A DNA stretch of 64,000 bases from Candidatus Viadribacter manganicus (GCF_001679665.1 NZ_CP013244.1:2860980-2924979), one strand, 5' to 3'. Positions 26,930 to 35,432 are shown, counted from the first letter of the stretch. The notes: generated by a model not told the origin, from the letters alone. A program made the numbers and translations.

Positions 26930-27538
26930 ATGATCCGCTCACTCCTTGCCAGCCTCTTCCTGTTTGTCGCCGCCGCCTGCTCAGCTGAGCCCTCATCGGC
27001 CCAGCAACCGCGCCAAGCGCCTTTGCCCGCAGGCCAGCAAGAGGCGGTGTTCGCCGGCGGCTGCTTTTGGTGCATGGAGCACGACATGGGTGCGCTGCCG
27101 GGCGTAAGTTCGGTAATGAGCGGCTACACCGGCGGGCGAAACGCCAACCCAACCTACGAAAACCACCCTGGACACTTCGAAGCCGTTCGCGTGCGCTTTG
27201 ATCCGAACGTCATCACCTATCGCCAGTTGGTGGATCGCTATTGGCGCCTGACCGACCCAACCGACGACGGCGGCCAATTTTGTGATCGAGGCTCAAGCTA
27301 CAGGCCAGCCATTTTCGTAACACCTGATCAGCGCGCTGATGCTGAGGCGAGCAAAGCTGCGGTCGTCGCGAGTGGAAACGTGAATGGCGAAGTGATCACG
27401 CCGATCCTGTCGCTGGGCCCCTTCACAGAAGCGGAGGAATATCACCGCGACTACGCCCGCCGAAATCCGGCGCACTATGCGGCGTATCGCACCGGCTGCG
27501 GCCGTGATGCACGTCTGCGCCAAGTTTGGCGGCGCTAA
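26930..27538 (+). CDS. msrA: Exported peptide-methionine (S)-S-oxide reductase MsrA
   Basis: 202 residues from ATG 26930. Lipoprotein-type signal MIRSLLASLFLFVAAAC. Catalytic motif AVFAGGCFWCMEHDM, then GVSSVMSGYTGG, YENHPGHFEAVRV and the C-terminal half with ITPILSLGPFTEAEEYHRDY. GCFWC supplies the catalytic Cys. GQFCDRGSSYRPAIF holds another Cys. Works on the S epimer of Met sulfoxide. The divergent MsrB handles the R epimer, so the pair would repair oxidised proteins outside the cytoplasm. No thioredoxin-like electron donor lies next to them. Confidence 0.93.
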   Translation: MIRSLLASLFLFVAAACSAEPSSAQQPRQAPLPAGQQEAVFAGGCFWCMEHDMGALPGVSSVMSGYTGGRNANPTYENHPGHFEAVRVRFDPNVITYRQLVDRYWRLTDPTDDGGQFCDRGSSYRPAIFVTPDQRADAEASKAAVVASGNVNGEVITPILSLGPFTEAEEYHRDYARRNPAHYAAYRTGCGRDARLRQVWRR

Positions 27539-27590
27539 AATAAAGCCGCGTGCGCGATTTCTCGCTGCGCACGGCTAAATCCTTAGCTGC

Positions 27591-28232
27591 TTAAGTCTCC
27601 TCGCTCGAAGCCGGCTCTTGCTCGTATGTTTCCGCAGGCACGGTTTCCTGGGCCGACTTCAACGTCTTTGCTTGCGTCTTGGCGTTGCGCGCATCGGCGC
27701 GTGCCTTCGCAGCGGCGGCTTCCGCAACGACAGCGTCGAGCTCGATCTGGCTGCAGAGGCCGATTGTCACCGGGTCGACCGGCTTGATCTGGCTTGAGTT
27801 CCAGTGTGCACGGCTGCGCACTTGCTCGATCGTCGCCTTGGTGGTGCCGATCAACTTCACGACCTTGGAGTCCGGCACTTCCGGGTGGTTCTTTAGGAAC
27901 CAGGCGATGGCGTCGGGGCGGTCTTGGCGGCGGGCAATCGGCGTGTAGCGCGCGCCCTTCTTCTTTACCTGCGGCAGGTCGATGCGCTTTTGCTCAAGCG
28001 GCTGCAGCTTGTAGGTTTCGCTGGCTTCGCCCTTGGCGATCTCTTCGCGCGACAGAAATCCTCCGGCGATTGGATCAACGCCGCGAATGCCCTTGGCCAC
28101 GTCTTCGTTGGCGATGCCCTGCACTTCGAGTGGATGCAGGCCGCAGAAATCGGCGATCTGGCTGAAGGCGAGGGAAGTGTTTTCGATCAGCCACACGGCG
28201 GTGGCCTTCGGCATCAGCACGTTCGAGGACAT
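27591..28232 (-). CDS. trcR: TrcR (DUF1013) cell-cycle transcriptional regulator family
   Basis: 213 residues from ATG 28232, with GGAG seven bases upstream. Conserved opening SNVLMPKATAVWLIENTSLA, then FSQIADFCGLHPLEVQGIAN (helix-turn-helix-like), the middle DRPDAIAWFLKNHPEVPDSK and a second helix-turn-helix-like part KVVKLIGTTKATIEQVRSRA. The tail is Ala/Lys/Glu-rich. The family (DUF1013, PF06242) is nearly confined to alphaproteobacteria and is named after the Caulobacter regulator TrcR. Divergent from the Tad-type pseudopilin genes. The intergenic region of 219 bp holds both promoters; I see nothing else in it. Confidence 0.88.
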   Translation of the reverse strand: MSSNVLMPKATAVWLIENTSLAFSQIADFCGLHPLEVQGIANEDVAKGIRGVDPIAGGFLSREEIAKGEASETYKLQPLEQKRIDLPQVKKKGARYTPIARRQDRPDAIAWFLKNHPEVPDSKVVKLIGTTKATIEQVRSRAHWNSSQIKPVDPVTIGLCSQIELDAVVAEAAAAKARADARNAKTQAKTLKSAQETVPAETYEQEPASSEET

Positions 28233-28451
28233 GGGGAGGCTCCAGATACGCAAAAGCGCCCGGCGTCGTCGCCAGGCGCTAGCCAACTGGTGCAACGGGC
28301 TGACGCATCCGGGCGCGGACGAGGTCAGTTGAGGTCGATATAGCGCCGAGTTCGGAGCGAGGAAAGGTCCTTACGGAAACCTTTTGTTCACCCACCTTAC
28401 TAATTTCCTAGCAAGGAACCTGCGGCAACCTGTCCTCGATTGAGGTTCGCC

Positions 28452-29678
28452 ATGCGGGTTCGCCTGCCACGCTTTTTGACCGACCGCCGTGGTTTGACCG
28501 CGGTGACGTTTGCGCTCTCGCTGCCGGTGATTGTCGGCAGCGCGGGCCTTGGCGTTGAGGTTGGTTATTGGTTTTTCGAAGAGCGTCGCCTGCAGACGGC
28601 CGCAGATCTCGCGGCGAATGCTGGCGCTGTTGTCCTCCGTTCTGGCGCTACGCGCACGGATGTCGTCGGCGCAGCTACCGAGGAAGCCGCTGAGAATGGC
28701 TATGTGCCGGGTACAATCGTGGTGAACACGCCGCCAACCGTCGGCGGCCATAGAGACGACCATGCCGTCGAAGTTGTGCTTGAGCGCAATCTGGAGCGCT
28801 TCTTCACCGGACTGTTCACTGAAGAGCCCGTGACCGTGCGCGTTCGCGCCGTCGCGGCGTATGAGAATGAGCAGCAAGCCTGCATCCTCGCGCTCGATAC
28901 ATGGGCGAATGACGCCGTGATCTTCATCGGCAACCCGACGGCGACGTTCAGTGGCTGTGTGGTGATGTCGAACTCACTCGCAGACGATTCCATCACCATC
29001 GCCGGCAGCGCTGATGTGACCGCGCCGTGCATCGTCTCTGCTGGCGGCACGGCTGTGAGCGCCGATCTCACGCTCACTTCGTGCGCCGCGCCGATGGAGG
29101 AAATGCCCCAAGCCCAAGATCCTTATGCGAACTTGGCCGAACCCTCTACATCCGGACCATGTGCAAGCCTTCCGGGCGGCAACCCGCATTTGCCGAAGAC
29201 TTTGAACCCGGGCGTCTATTGCGGTGGGCTCAATCTGTCGGGTGATTTCACCTTGAATTCTGGCGTCTACGTCATCGATGGGGGCGAATTTCGTATTAAC
29301 GCCGGCGCGCGCGTCACCGGACATAACGTCATGTTCTTCCTGACCGGCGGCGCTACTGTCCACTTCAACGGCAACGCCGAGATCGACCTGACGGCGATGA
29401 CCACTGGCGTCTATGCCGGCGTGCTGATGTACGGCGATCGCGATCAGGCCAACGCCGAGAACGTTTTCAATGGCACCGCCGCCTCAAATTTTACCGGCGC
29501 ACTTTATTTCCCGTCGCAAGAGGTCACCCACAACGGCAACTTCTCCGGCGCCAATGGCTGCTTGCGCATTGTGGCGCGCTCCATCGATCTCCGCGGCGAT
29601 GCCGGCTTCGGCACAGATTGCACCGGCACGGGTCTCGATACGATCGAGGTGCCCGGATCAGTGAGGTTGGTCGAATGA
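28452..29678 (+). CDS. TadG-like pilus-assembly protein with beta-rich C-terminal domain
   Basis: 408 residues. Begins with a short basic leader and one pseudopilin-like helix (RRGLTAVTFALSLPVIVGSA), the TadE/TadG type. LQTAADLAANAGA follows, as in TadG. From about residue 140 comes a Cys-containing repeat-like beta domain (GCVVMSNSLADDSITIAGSA; SGDFTLNSGVYVIDGGEFRI), reminiscent of a beta-helix. Probably anchored in the inner membrane with the bulk in the periplasm. Start ATG 28452 has GAGG upstream. First of three overlapping genes; no other tad genes are present in the window. Confidence 0.85.
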   Translation: MRVRLPRFLTDRRGLTAVTFALSLPVIVGSAGLGVEVGYWFFEERRLQTAADLAANAGAVVLRSGATRTDVVGAATEEAAENGYVPGTIVVNTPPTVGGHRDDHAVEVVLERNLERFFTGLFTEEPVTVRVRAVAAYENEQQACILALDTWANDAVIFIGNPTATFSGCVVMSNSLADDSITIAGSADVTAPCIVSAGGTAVSADLTLTSCAAPMEEMPQAQDPYANLAEPSTSGPCASLPGGNPHLPKTLNPGVYCGGLNLSGDFTLNSGVYVIDGGEFRINAGARVTGHNVMFFLTGGATVHFNGNAEIDLTAMTTGVYAGVLMYGDRDQANAENVFNGTAASNFTGALYFPSQEVTHNGNFSGANGCLRIVARSIDLRGDAGFGTDCTGTGLDTIEVPGSVRLVE

Positions 29679-30103
29679 TGTGGCTTTCAAAGCTCGTTTC
29701 GTTCGCGCGCAATCGACGCGGCGCTAGCGCCGTCGAGTTTGCGCTGATCTCGCCGCTTCTCGCGATTGCTTTGCTGGGCATCGCCGAAGTGGGCCAGGTT
29801 GCCTACCAGCGCACCGACATGCACGGGGCGCTGCGCTCTGGCGGCCAGTATGTTTTGAACGGCGGACGCGATCTTGCCGTGGCGCGTGAAATTATTGTTC
29901 GCTCATGGTCCGCAATGCCCGAAGACGCGCGCGTGGAGGCTACGCGCTTTTGTCTTTGTGGGAGTCTCGCCCATGCCTGCAATAGCCCGTGCAGCGGTGG
30001 CTCAGTGCCGGAGGCCTATATCAGCTTGAGCGCGCACGCGACTTTAGGCGGCATCGTAGTGGATTACGGGGACAGCGCCGATGACTCAATTCGCATTCGC
30101 TAA
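29675..30103 (+). CDS. TadE-like pseudopilin
   Basis: 142 residues. Basic start, then the TadE motif RNRRGASAVEFALISPLLAI with the conserved Glu at position 5 of the mature helix. A short periplasmic domain with four Cys (RFCLCGSLAHACNSPC) follows, an unusual Cys cluster that might bind metal or form disulfides. Start ATG overlaps the stop of the TadG-like gene (ATGA), and the 3' end overlaps the next TadE gene by 23 bases, so the three are tightly coupled. Role inferred: minor pilin of a Flp/Tad-type adhesion pilus. Confidence 0.86.
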   Translation: MMWLSKLVSFARNRRGASAVEFALISPLLAIALLGIAEVGQVAYQRTDMHGALRSGGQYVLNGGRDLAVAREIIVRSWSAMPEDARVEATRFCLCGSLAHACNSPCSGGSVPEAYISLSAHATLGGIVVDYGDSADDSIRIR

Positions 30104-30491
30104 GCGATTGCTAGCACGCGATCATTCGGGCGCGACGGCGGTTGAGTTCGCCATGATCGCACCCGTGCTCTTCACCTGCATCGTCGGCATATTGTCGCTT
30201 GGCATGGCGTATTATGAAGGCGCGACGGTTCAGTGGTCGCTGGAGCGCACGTTGCGCGCCGCAATGATCGATCCAGAAGTGACGGGCGCGCAGATCGAGG
30301 CTTCGCTCAACGAGCGGCTCGAAGCGATCGGTTCGCCAGTGGTCGATTTCTCTTACATTATTGATGATAGCGGCAGTGTGCCCGTCGCGGTTGCGACTGC
30401 GAACTACGAGGTGCCGCTGCGTGTGCCGTTCGTGCCTGACTTGGCGCTGCACTTCTCAGCCGAAAGCGTAGCACCCGCGCCGGCTGGCTGA
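30081..30491 (+). CDS. Second TadE-like pseudopilin
   Basis: 136 residues. Leader and helix RDHSGATAVEFAMIAPVLFT, with the pseudopilin Gly-Ala...Glu pattern, then a short periplasmic domain starting MAYYEGATVQWSLERTLRAA, which is the usual TadE continuation. Starts 23 bases inside the preceding tadE-like gene in another frame. Third gene of the TadG/TadE/TadE unit. Likely minor pilins needed for Flp pilus assembly, but the secretion ATPase, prepilin peptidase and major pilin genes are not in this window. Confidence 0.86.
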   Translation: MTQFAFAKRLLARDHSGATAVEFAMIAPVLFTCIVGILSLGMAYYEGATVQWSLERTLRAAMIDPEVTGAQIEASLNERLEAIGSPVVDFSYIIDDSGSVPVAVATANYEVPLRVPFVPDLALHFSAESVAPAPAG

Positions 30492-30627
30492 AGCGGCGGG
30501 CCCGGCCCGAGCCGGGTCCGCTTGGCTATCGCGCCGCTGCGCAAAAAAGTGGTGCGTCCTCGCTGGAAACAAGTGACGTCGTCGACAAAACCCACCAAGC
30601 TGCTGCCCTTGGCTGTTGGGGGACGCG

Positions 30628-32325
30628 ATGCTGCGCCGGACACTTCTTGCACTTGCTGGCGCACTTTCGCTTGGCGCTTGCGCCTCCACCCAAAGCGCGG
30701 AGCGTTACGATGTCATCATCGCCAACGGCACAGTCTATGACGGCTCCGGTAGCGCGCCGGTTGGCGCCGACATAGCGATCCGAGGCGATCGGATTGCCGC
30801 TATAGGCAATTTGGCAGGCGCGTCTGCTAGCCAGCGCATCGATGCGCATGGCATGGCGGTGGCGCCCGGCTTCATCAACATGCTCTCTTGGGCGACGGAG
30901 TCCTTGCTTGAGGATGGTCTATCTCAAAGCGACATTCGCCAAGGCGTGACGCTCGAAGTCATGGGTGAGGGCTGGACTATGGGGCCGATCAACGAGGCGA
31001 TGCGCGCCGAGATGATCCGCCAGCAAAGCTACATCCAGTTTGACCCGACCTGGACGACGCTCGGCGAATACATGGATCACATGGTCGAGCGTGGCATTAC
31101 GCCGAACATCGCCAGTTATGTTGGCGCCACCACTGTGCGGATTCACGTGCTTGGCGAAGCCGATCGCGCGCCCAATGCGCAAGAACTGGCGCAGATGCAG
31201 GACCTCGTGCGCCAGGCTATGCGCGAAGGCGCGCTCGGCGTCGGCTCATCATTGATCTATGCGCCTGCCGCGTACGCTCAAACCGACGAATTGATCGCGT
31301 TGACCGCCGCCGCTGCGGAGTTCAACGGCGGCTACATCTCGCACATGCGTTCCGAAGGCGATCGCTATCTTGAAGCCATCGATGAGCTGATCGCCATTGG
31401 CCGTGCAACCGGTGCGCGCGTGCAGATGTATCACATGAAGCCGGCGGGTGAGGCGAACTGGGATTTGTCTGAGCCTGGCTTGGCGCGGCTCAATGCAGCG
31501 CGCGCCGAAGGCATCGATGTCACCGCCAACGTCTACACTTACCTCGCAGGCGCCACCGGCTTGGATGCGACGATGCCGCCATGGGTGCAGGAGGGCGGCC
31601 ACGACGCCTGGGTGGCGCGCCTGCGCGATCCGGCAATCCGCGCGCGCGTTCTGCGCGAGATGCGTGCGCCCGCCACGAATTGGGAAAGCCTACTGCGTCT
31701 GACGCGCGGTCCTCAGGACGTCATCCTGATCGGCTTCCGTAATCCTGAACTGCGTGGCTACACCGGCAAGACTTTGGCCGAAGTCGCCGCCGCGCGCGGC
31801 ACAAGCCCGGAAGATACGATTATTGATCTTGTCATCGAAGATAATTCGCGTGTCGATACCGCTTACGTGCTGATGAGTGAAGAGAACCTCGAACGCAATT
31901 TGCGCTGGCCCTACACGATGCTGGGCTCAGACGCGGGCTCAATGGCCCCTGAAGGCGCATTTCTTCAATTCAATCCGCACCCTCGCAGTTACGGCAACGT
32001 AGCGCGGTTCCTTGGTCGCTATGTGCGTGATCGCCAAGTCATGCCGCTCGAAGAAGCGATCCGTCGCCTGACGACGTTGCCGGCGCAGTCCATCGCCATC
32101 CGCGAACGCGGCGCGCTGGAAGTGGGTTACTTCGCCGACGTCGTTGTCTTCGATCCCGCAACCATCGCCGATCACTCAACGTTCGAAAATCCGCACGTCT
32201 ACTCAACCGGAGTCCGCGACGTGTTCGTCAACGGCGCGCAAGTTCTGCGCGATGGCGAGCACACTGGCGCAACGCCCGGGCAAGTCGTCCGTGGACCTGG
32301 CTGGATTGGTTACGCTTCGGAATAG
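30628..32325 (+). CDS. Amidohydrolase-family lipoprotein, N-acyl-D-amino-acid deacylase-like
   Basis: 565 residues from ATG 30628 with GGGGGA upstream. Lipoprotein signal (ALSLGAC). Amidohydrolase architecture: N-terminal beta part YDVIIANGTVYDGSGSAPVG, the barrel with GALGVGSSLIYAPAAYAQTD, HMRSEGDRYLEAIDEL and YHMKPAGEANW, and the C-terminal GALEVGYFADVVVFDPATI. This is the D-aminoacylase arrangement. The usual HxH metal pair after APGFID is missing: here the sequence reads APGFINMLSWATES. Other His residues (HMRSEGD, QMYHMK) remain. So the metal site may be mononuclear or the enzyme altered. Single gene. Confidence 0.85.
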   Translation: MLRRTLLALAGALSLGACASTQSAERYDVIIANGTVYDGSGSAPVGADIAIRGDRIAAIGNLAGASASQRIDAHGMAVAPGFINMLSWATESLLEDGLSQSDIRQGVTLEVMGEGWTMGPINEAMRAEMIRQQSYIQFDPTWTTLGEYMDHMVERGITPNIASYVGATTVRIHVLGEADRAPNAQELAQMQDLVRQAMREGALGVGSSLIYAPAAYAQTDELIALTAAAAEFNGGYISHMRSEGDRYLEAIDELIAIGRATGARVQMYHMKPAGEANWDLSEPGLARLNAARAEGIDVTANVYTYLAGATGLDATMPPWVQEGGHDAWVARLRDPAIRARVLREMRAPATNWESLLRLTRGPQDVILIGFRNPELRGYTGKTLAEVAAARGTSPEDTIIDLVIEDNSRVDTAYVLMSEENLERNLRWPYTMLGSDAGSMAPEGAFLQFNPHPRSYGNVARFLGRYVRDRQVMPLEEAIRRLTTLPAQSIAIRERGALEVGYFADVVVFDPATIADHSTFENPHVYSTGVRDVFVNGAQVLRDGEHTGATPGQVVRGPGWIGYASE

Positions 32326-32379
32326 GCGGCGGCGGAACTGACGTTTGGCGCCCGCTGTTCTCTTCGAAAGGAGAGACCT

Positions 32380-32562
32380 ATGACCGAGCCGCAGCAACCG
32401 CGCAGTGAAAAGAACGCGAAGTCCGGCGTGAAGCCGGGCCAAACGCCCAACACGACCGGTTCAAAGAACGCCAATCGTCCCGTGCCGGAAGAGGATGTCT
32501 TTGGCGGCGCGGACCGGGTTCGCAAAGGCAAAGACGTTCGCTCGCCGAAGGCAAAGCCGTGA
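32380..32562 (+). CDS. Small hydrophilic disordered protein
   Basis: 60 residues with a strong AAGGAGAG Shine-Dalgarno. Almost no hydrophobic residues; rich in Lys, Asn, Pro, Gln and Thr (SGVKPGQTPNTTGSKNANRP). No domain or signal peptide. Composition recalls small stress or spacer proteins, but no family is recognised. It lies 54 bp after the amidohydrolase-like gene and ends 10 bp before the convergent RTX gene stop. Confidence 0.65.
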   Translation: MTEPQQPRSEKNAKSGVKPGQTPNTTGSKNANRPVPEEDVFGGADRVRKGKDVRSPKAKP

Positions 32563-32572
32563 AGGGCCCAAT

Positions 32573-33025
32573 TCAAGGGCCGCCAAGAATATAGTCGGTG
32601 ATGTCAATATTCGTGTAGTCGAAGTTTTGGAGCACGATCTGGAAGTTCTCGCCGTGCACGCCGTAGAAATCCAAAATCGTGTTGGCGCCATCGGCGATCA
32701 AAAATCCATACCAATCTGGCGATTCTCCGTTTGCGTCGAAACCGAGCCCGCGCAAGTCGATGAGATCGATGCCGTTTTGAAAATCTGTGATTGTGATGAC
32801 CCCGCTCGTGCGGGGCCCGATGACGAACGTGTCGGCGCCGCTTCCGCCCGTCATGCGGTCGTTGCCCGCATTTGAGATGAGCACGTCGTTGCCGTCGCCG
32901 CCGAACATGTTGTCATTGCCTAGGCCGCCATCGATGCGGTCATTGCCGCCACGGCCGTCGATCGTGTCGTTGCCGTTCGTTCCATTCAGTACATTGTTGC
33001 GGTTGTTGCCGTTCAGATTGGGCAT
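32573..33025 (-). CDS. RTX calcium-binding repeat protein
   Basis: 150 residues. N-terminal half is a run of glycine-rich nonapeptides (GGxGxDxLx type): NGTNGNDTIDGRGGNDRIDG, GGLGNDNMFGGDGNDVLI and SNAGNDRMTGGSGADTFVIG. They would fold into a calcium-filled parallel beta-roll. The C-terminal ITDFQNGIDLIDLRGLGF matches the end cap of serralysin- and RTX-type proteins and precedes a type I secretion-like tail. No enzymatic domain. Secretion by a type I system is inferred; none is nearby. GGAGG Shine-Dalgarno. Confidence 0.88.
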   Translation of the reverse strand: MPNLNGNNRNNVLNGTNGNDTIDGRGGNDRIDGGLGNDNMFGGDGNDVLISNAGNDRMTGGSGADTFVIGPRTSGVITITDFQNGIDLIDLRGLGFDANGESPDWYGFLIADGANTILDFYGVHGENFQIVLQNFDYTNIDITDYILGGP

Positions 33026-33096
33026 CGAGCGCCTCCTTCGCGTTTAGCGAAAGGGGCGGTGCTTTGCCACTTTCCTCAACCCCGCGAATGCGGGGG

Positions 33097-34074
33097 TTAG
33101 TTGGTGAGAATGATCTTTCCTGCATGCGATCCCGCTTGCAGGCGCGCATGTGCGGCTTCGGCTTCGCTCAGCGTGAAGGTGCTGTCGATGACCGGCCGCA
33201 CGCGGCCTGCGGCGATCCACGGCCACACGTTGCGTTCTACTTGAGCCGCAATGCGCGCTTTTTCTTCAACGCTGCGCGAACGGAGCGTTGATCCTGTGAG
33301 CGTAAGCCGCTTCAGCATCAACCTCATCAAGTTGAGCTGCGCCGTTGGACCCTGCAGGAAGGCGATCATGACCACGCGGCCTTGATCGTTCAGGACGTCG
33401 AGGTTTTTTTGAATGTACGGGCCGCCAACCATGTCGAGCACGACATCAGCGCCGCCCAAATCGCGCACGACCGTTTCGAAATCCTCTGTCCGGTAATTGA
33501 TGCCGCGATGAGCGCCGAGCTTTTCGCAGAGCTTTACCTTCTCTGCATCGCCAGCAGTCGCGAATACTCGAGCGCCGAAGGCCCGCGCCATTTGAATGGC
33601 CGTGGTGCCGATGCCGGACGCGCCGCCGTGGACGAGGAGCGTTTCGTTCGGCTTTAGAGCCGCGCTTTCGAAGACGTTCGCCCACACCGTCATCACCGTT
33701 TCCGGCAGCGCTGCGGCTTCGATCATTGAAAGACCGGCCGGGATCGGGAGCGCCGCGCCCTCGTGCGCTAGCGCGTACTCCGCATAACCACCGCCGGCCA
33801 AGAGTGCGGTGACCTTGTCGCCGACATGCCAGCGCGTGACGCCAGAGCCGACCTCAACCACTTCACCAGCTGCTTCCAGCCCGAGCGTAACTGGCGCTCC
33901 GGGCGGAGGCGGGTAGAGCCCCGCGCGCTGCATCAGGTCGGGTCGGTTTACGCCCGCAGCTTCGACGCGGACCAGGATTTCATGATTGCCGGGCTTTGGC
34001 ACGTCGTCGCTGACCAAGGAGAGCGGCTTATCGGGCCCATGCATGACCCTGCGCATCGTCGACGGTTTAAGCAC
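33097..34074 (-). CDS. NAD(P)H-quinone oxidoreductase, zinc-free medium-chain family (PIG3-like)
   Basis: 325 residues from GTG 34074 with AGGGAG six bases before it. Medium-chain dehydrogenase/reductase fold. GroES-like part: EILVRVEAAGVNRPDLMQRA, GLYPPPPGAPVTLGLEAAGE and VTALLAGGGYAEYALA. NADPH-binding Rossmann part: ETLLVHGGASGIGTTAIQMA. No structural or catalytic zinc Cys. The RxGxYPPPPGAP stretch is the PIG3/TP53I3-like quinone reductase mark. Likely reduces quinones or enones with NADPH. Single gene, divergent from the DUF1192 gene. Confidence 0.92.
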   Translation of the reverse strand: MLKPSTMRRVMHGPDKPLSLVSDDVPKPGNHEILVRVEAAGVNRPDLMQRAGLYPPPPGAPVTLGLEAAGEVVEVGSGVTRWHVGDKVTALLAGGGYAEYALAHEGAALPIPAGLSMIEAAALPETVMTVWANVFESAALKPNETLLVHGGASGIGTTAIQMARAFGARVFATAGDAEKVKLCEKLGAHRGINYRTEDFETVVRDLGGADVVLDMVGGPYIQKNLDVLNDQGRVVMIAFLQGPTAQLNLMRLMLKRLTLTGSTLRSRSVEEKARIAAQVERNVWPWIAAGRVRPVIDSTFTLSEAEAAHARLQAGSHAGKIILTN

Positions 34075-34134
34075 GCGTCTCTCCCTTAAAATGAGGTCCG
34101 TTTAGGTTTATAATCGTTCAGAGGAGATAGGCCC

Positions 34135-34335
34135 ATGATCGATGACGATCCATTCGCACCGCCGGCGAAGAAGGCGGTTCCGCTGGAACAGCAATTGGAG
34201 GTCGCCTCGATCGACGAACTCGAATTTCGTATTCAGAAGCTTAGAGCTGAGATCGCACTTTGCGAGGCGGCGATCACGAAAAAGCGCGCCCAACGCGAGG
34301 CGGCGAATTCTGTATTCGGCGCGCGGCCATCTTAA
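34135..34335 (+). CDS. DUF1192-family small protein
   Basis: 66 residues. DUF1192 pattern: acidic start MIDDDPFAPP, a linker and the helix LEVASIDELEFRIQKLRAEI, followed by Lys/Arg-rich helix. Family is alphaproteobacterial and of unknown function; a coiled-coil dimer is likely. GAGGAG Shine-Dalgarno. Lies 57 bp upstream of the rcdA homologue in the same direction, an arrangement that suggests co-expression. Confidence 0.88.
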   Translation: MIDDDPFAPPAKKAVPLEQQLEVASIDELEFRIQKLRAEIALCEAAITKKRAQREAANSVFGARPS

Positions 34336-34392
34336 CCCATCGCGCCTGGCTTTCGATTATGACGGCCCGCGCCTTGCGACCTTCATGGCCTC

Positions 34393-34914
34393 ATGACCGA
34401 TACGAACCAAACTTCCCCTCAGAGGGCAAATTTCGACGCTAAACGGGCCATTGATTTCGCCCGGTCGGAGCTTTTTGAGCGCACCTTTAAGGAAGGCATG
34501 GCGCTCGTTGAGGAAACCGCCGCCTATTTGGACGGCCCGGGCCGGGCTGCTTCCAAGCGTCTCTCACGCGCTGCAGCTCTCGCTTATGCCGGAGAAAGCA
34601 TGCGTCTCACGACGCGCCTGATGCAGGTCGCGTCATGGTTATTGGTTCAGCGCGCGGTTCGCGATGGCGAGATCCAAATGGTTGAGGCTTCAAGCGAGAA
34701 GTATCGCCTGATCTCCCGCGACACGCAGCCGACAACCGGCTTCGCCGGCAGCGATGAGCTTCCTGAGGCTCTAAAGAGCCTCATTATCCGTGGCGGTGCG
34801 ATCTTCGAACGTGTCCGGCGCCTGGACGGCACCATGTACGATGGCGATAGGGACGAGCCTGCAAACGCGGTCTCGGACCAGCTCGCGATGCTCCACCAGG
34901 CATTCGGCCGCTAA
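34393..34914 (+). CDS. rcdA: RcdA (DUF1465), regulator of CtrA degradation
   Basis: 173 residues, three-helix-bundle protein. Conserved blocks: FARSELFERTFKEGMALVEE, the middle YLDGPGRAASKRLSRAAALAYA, and MRLTTRLMQVASWLLVQRAV. A disordered tail ends the chain. In Caulobacter RcdA is an adaptor that, with CpdR and PopA, guides CtrA to ClpXP at the swarmer-to-stalked transition. The sequence supports the family; the role in this organism is inferred. A terminator follows directly (34921-34947). Confidence 0.92.
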   Translation: MTDTNQTSPQRANFDAKRAIDFARSELFERTFKEGMALVEETAAYLDGPGRAASKRLSRAAALAYAGESMRLTTRLMQVASWLLVQRAVRDGEIQMVEASSEKYRLISRDTQPTTGFAGSDELPEALKSLIIRGGAIFERVRRLDGTMYDGDRDEPANAVSDQLAMLHQAFGR

Positions 34915-34920
34915 AAATCG

Positions 34921-34947
34921 AAAGCGGCCCGGGCGGCGGGCCGCTTT
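34921..34947 (+). terminator. Terminator after rcdA
   Basis: AAAGCGGCCC and GGGCCGCTTT form a 10-bp stem with a 7-base loop, followed by CCTTT. Confidence 0.85.
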
Positions 34948-35075
34948 CCTTTGGGGGGGCTAATACTGAGGCCGCCGTGCGGTGCGGGGTCGTCAGCGGC
35001 CTCCCAAAGAAAATGCGCTCGCCCCTCTGGTCGTTCCTGCGCATCGCTTGAGACCTGTGCATAAGTCCAAAAGCA

Positions 35076-35103
35076 AAAACGGCCTCCAATCGGAGGCCGT
35101 TTT
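35076..35103 (-). terminator. Terminator after rpmE
   Basis: AAAACGGCCTCC pairs with GGAGGCCGTTTT with a 4-base loop. On the minus strand a T-run follows, 23 bp past the rpmE stop. Confidence 0.88.
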
Positions 35104-35126
35104 GCGTTTGGCTGTCAGGCGAGGCC

Positions 35127-35354
35127 TTATTTCTTCTTGATGAAGCCGCCGAATTTGTCGTTGAAGCGCGAAACGCGGCCGCCGCGGTCGAGCATGGTTT
35201 GGTTGCCGCCGGTCCAGGCCGGGTGCGATTTCGGATCGATATCGAGCGCCAGCGTCGCGCCGCTTTCGCCGTAGGTCGAACGGGTTTGGAAGGTCGAACC
35301 ATCGGTCATCGTGACCGTGATCATGTGGTAATCGGGATGGCCTTCGGTTTTCAT
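35127..35354 (-). CDS. rpmE: 50S ribosomal protein bL31
   Basis: 75 residues. [20 protein letters not shown] and the [32 protein letters not shown] middle identify L31, alphaproteobacterial form. The zinc-binding Cys residues of the C+ type are absent, so it is the zinc-free variant. The C-terminus [13 protein letters not shown] is usual. Sits at the 50S/30S bridge B1. Its leader carries the promoter box shared with rpsU, rpmJ and rplY at 35395-35432. Confidence 0.96.
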   Translation of the reverse strand: MKTEGHPDYHMITVTMTDGSTFQTRSTYGESGATLALDIDPKSHPAWTGGNQTMLDRGGRVSRFNDKFGGFIKKK

Positions 35355-35394
35355 GACCCGGAATCCTGCGCGCGCCCACCTGGGGGATAAAATT

Positions 35395-35432
35395 GAAGCG
35401 GGGCTGATAGCGGAAAGAGGCTAGGCTAGCAA
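35395..35432 (-). promoter_or_regulatory. rpmE promoter with shared ribosomal-protein box
   Basis: On the minus strand: TTGCTA, 15 bp, GCTATCA, then GCCCCGCTTC. The -10 and start box are the same as for rpsU except for one or two bases. Confidence 0.7.

Noticed and set aside
28233..28451. CtrA box (TTAA-N7-TTAA) between trcR and the TadG-like gene
   Set aside because: No exact pair with that spacing is present; only an AT-rich patch around 28380-28410.
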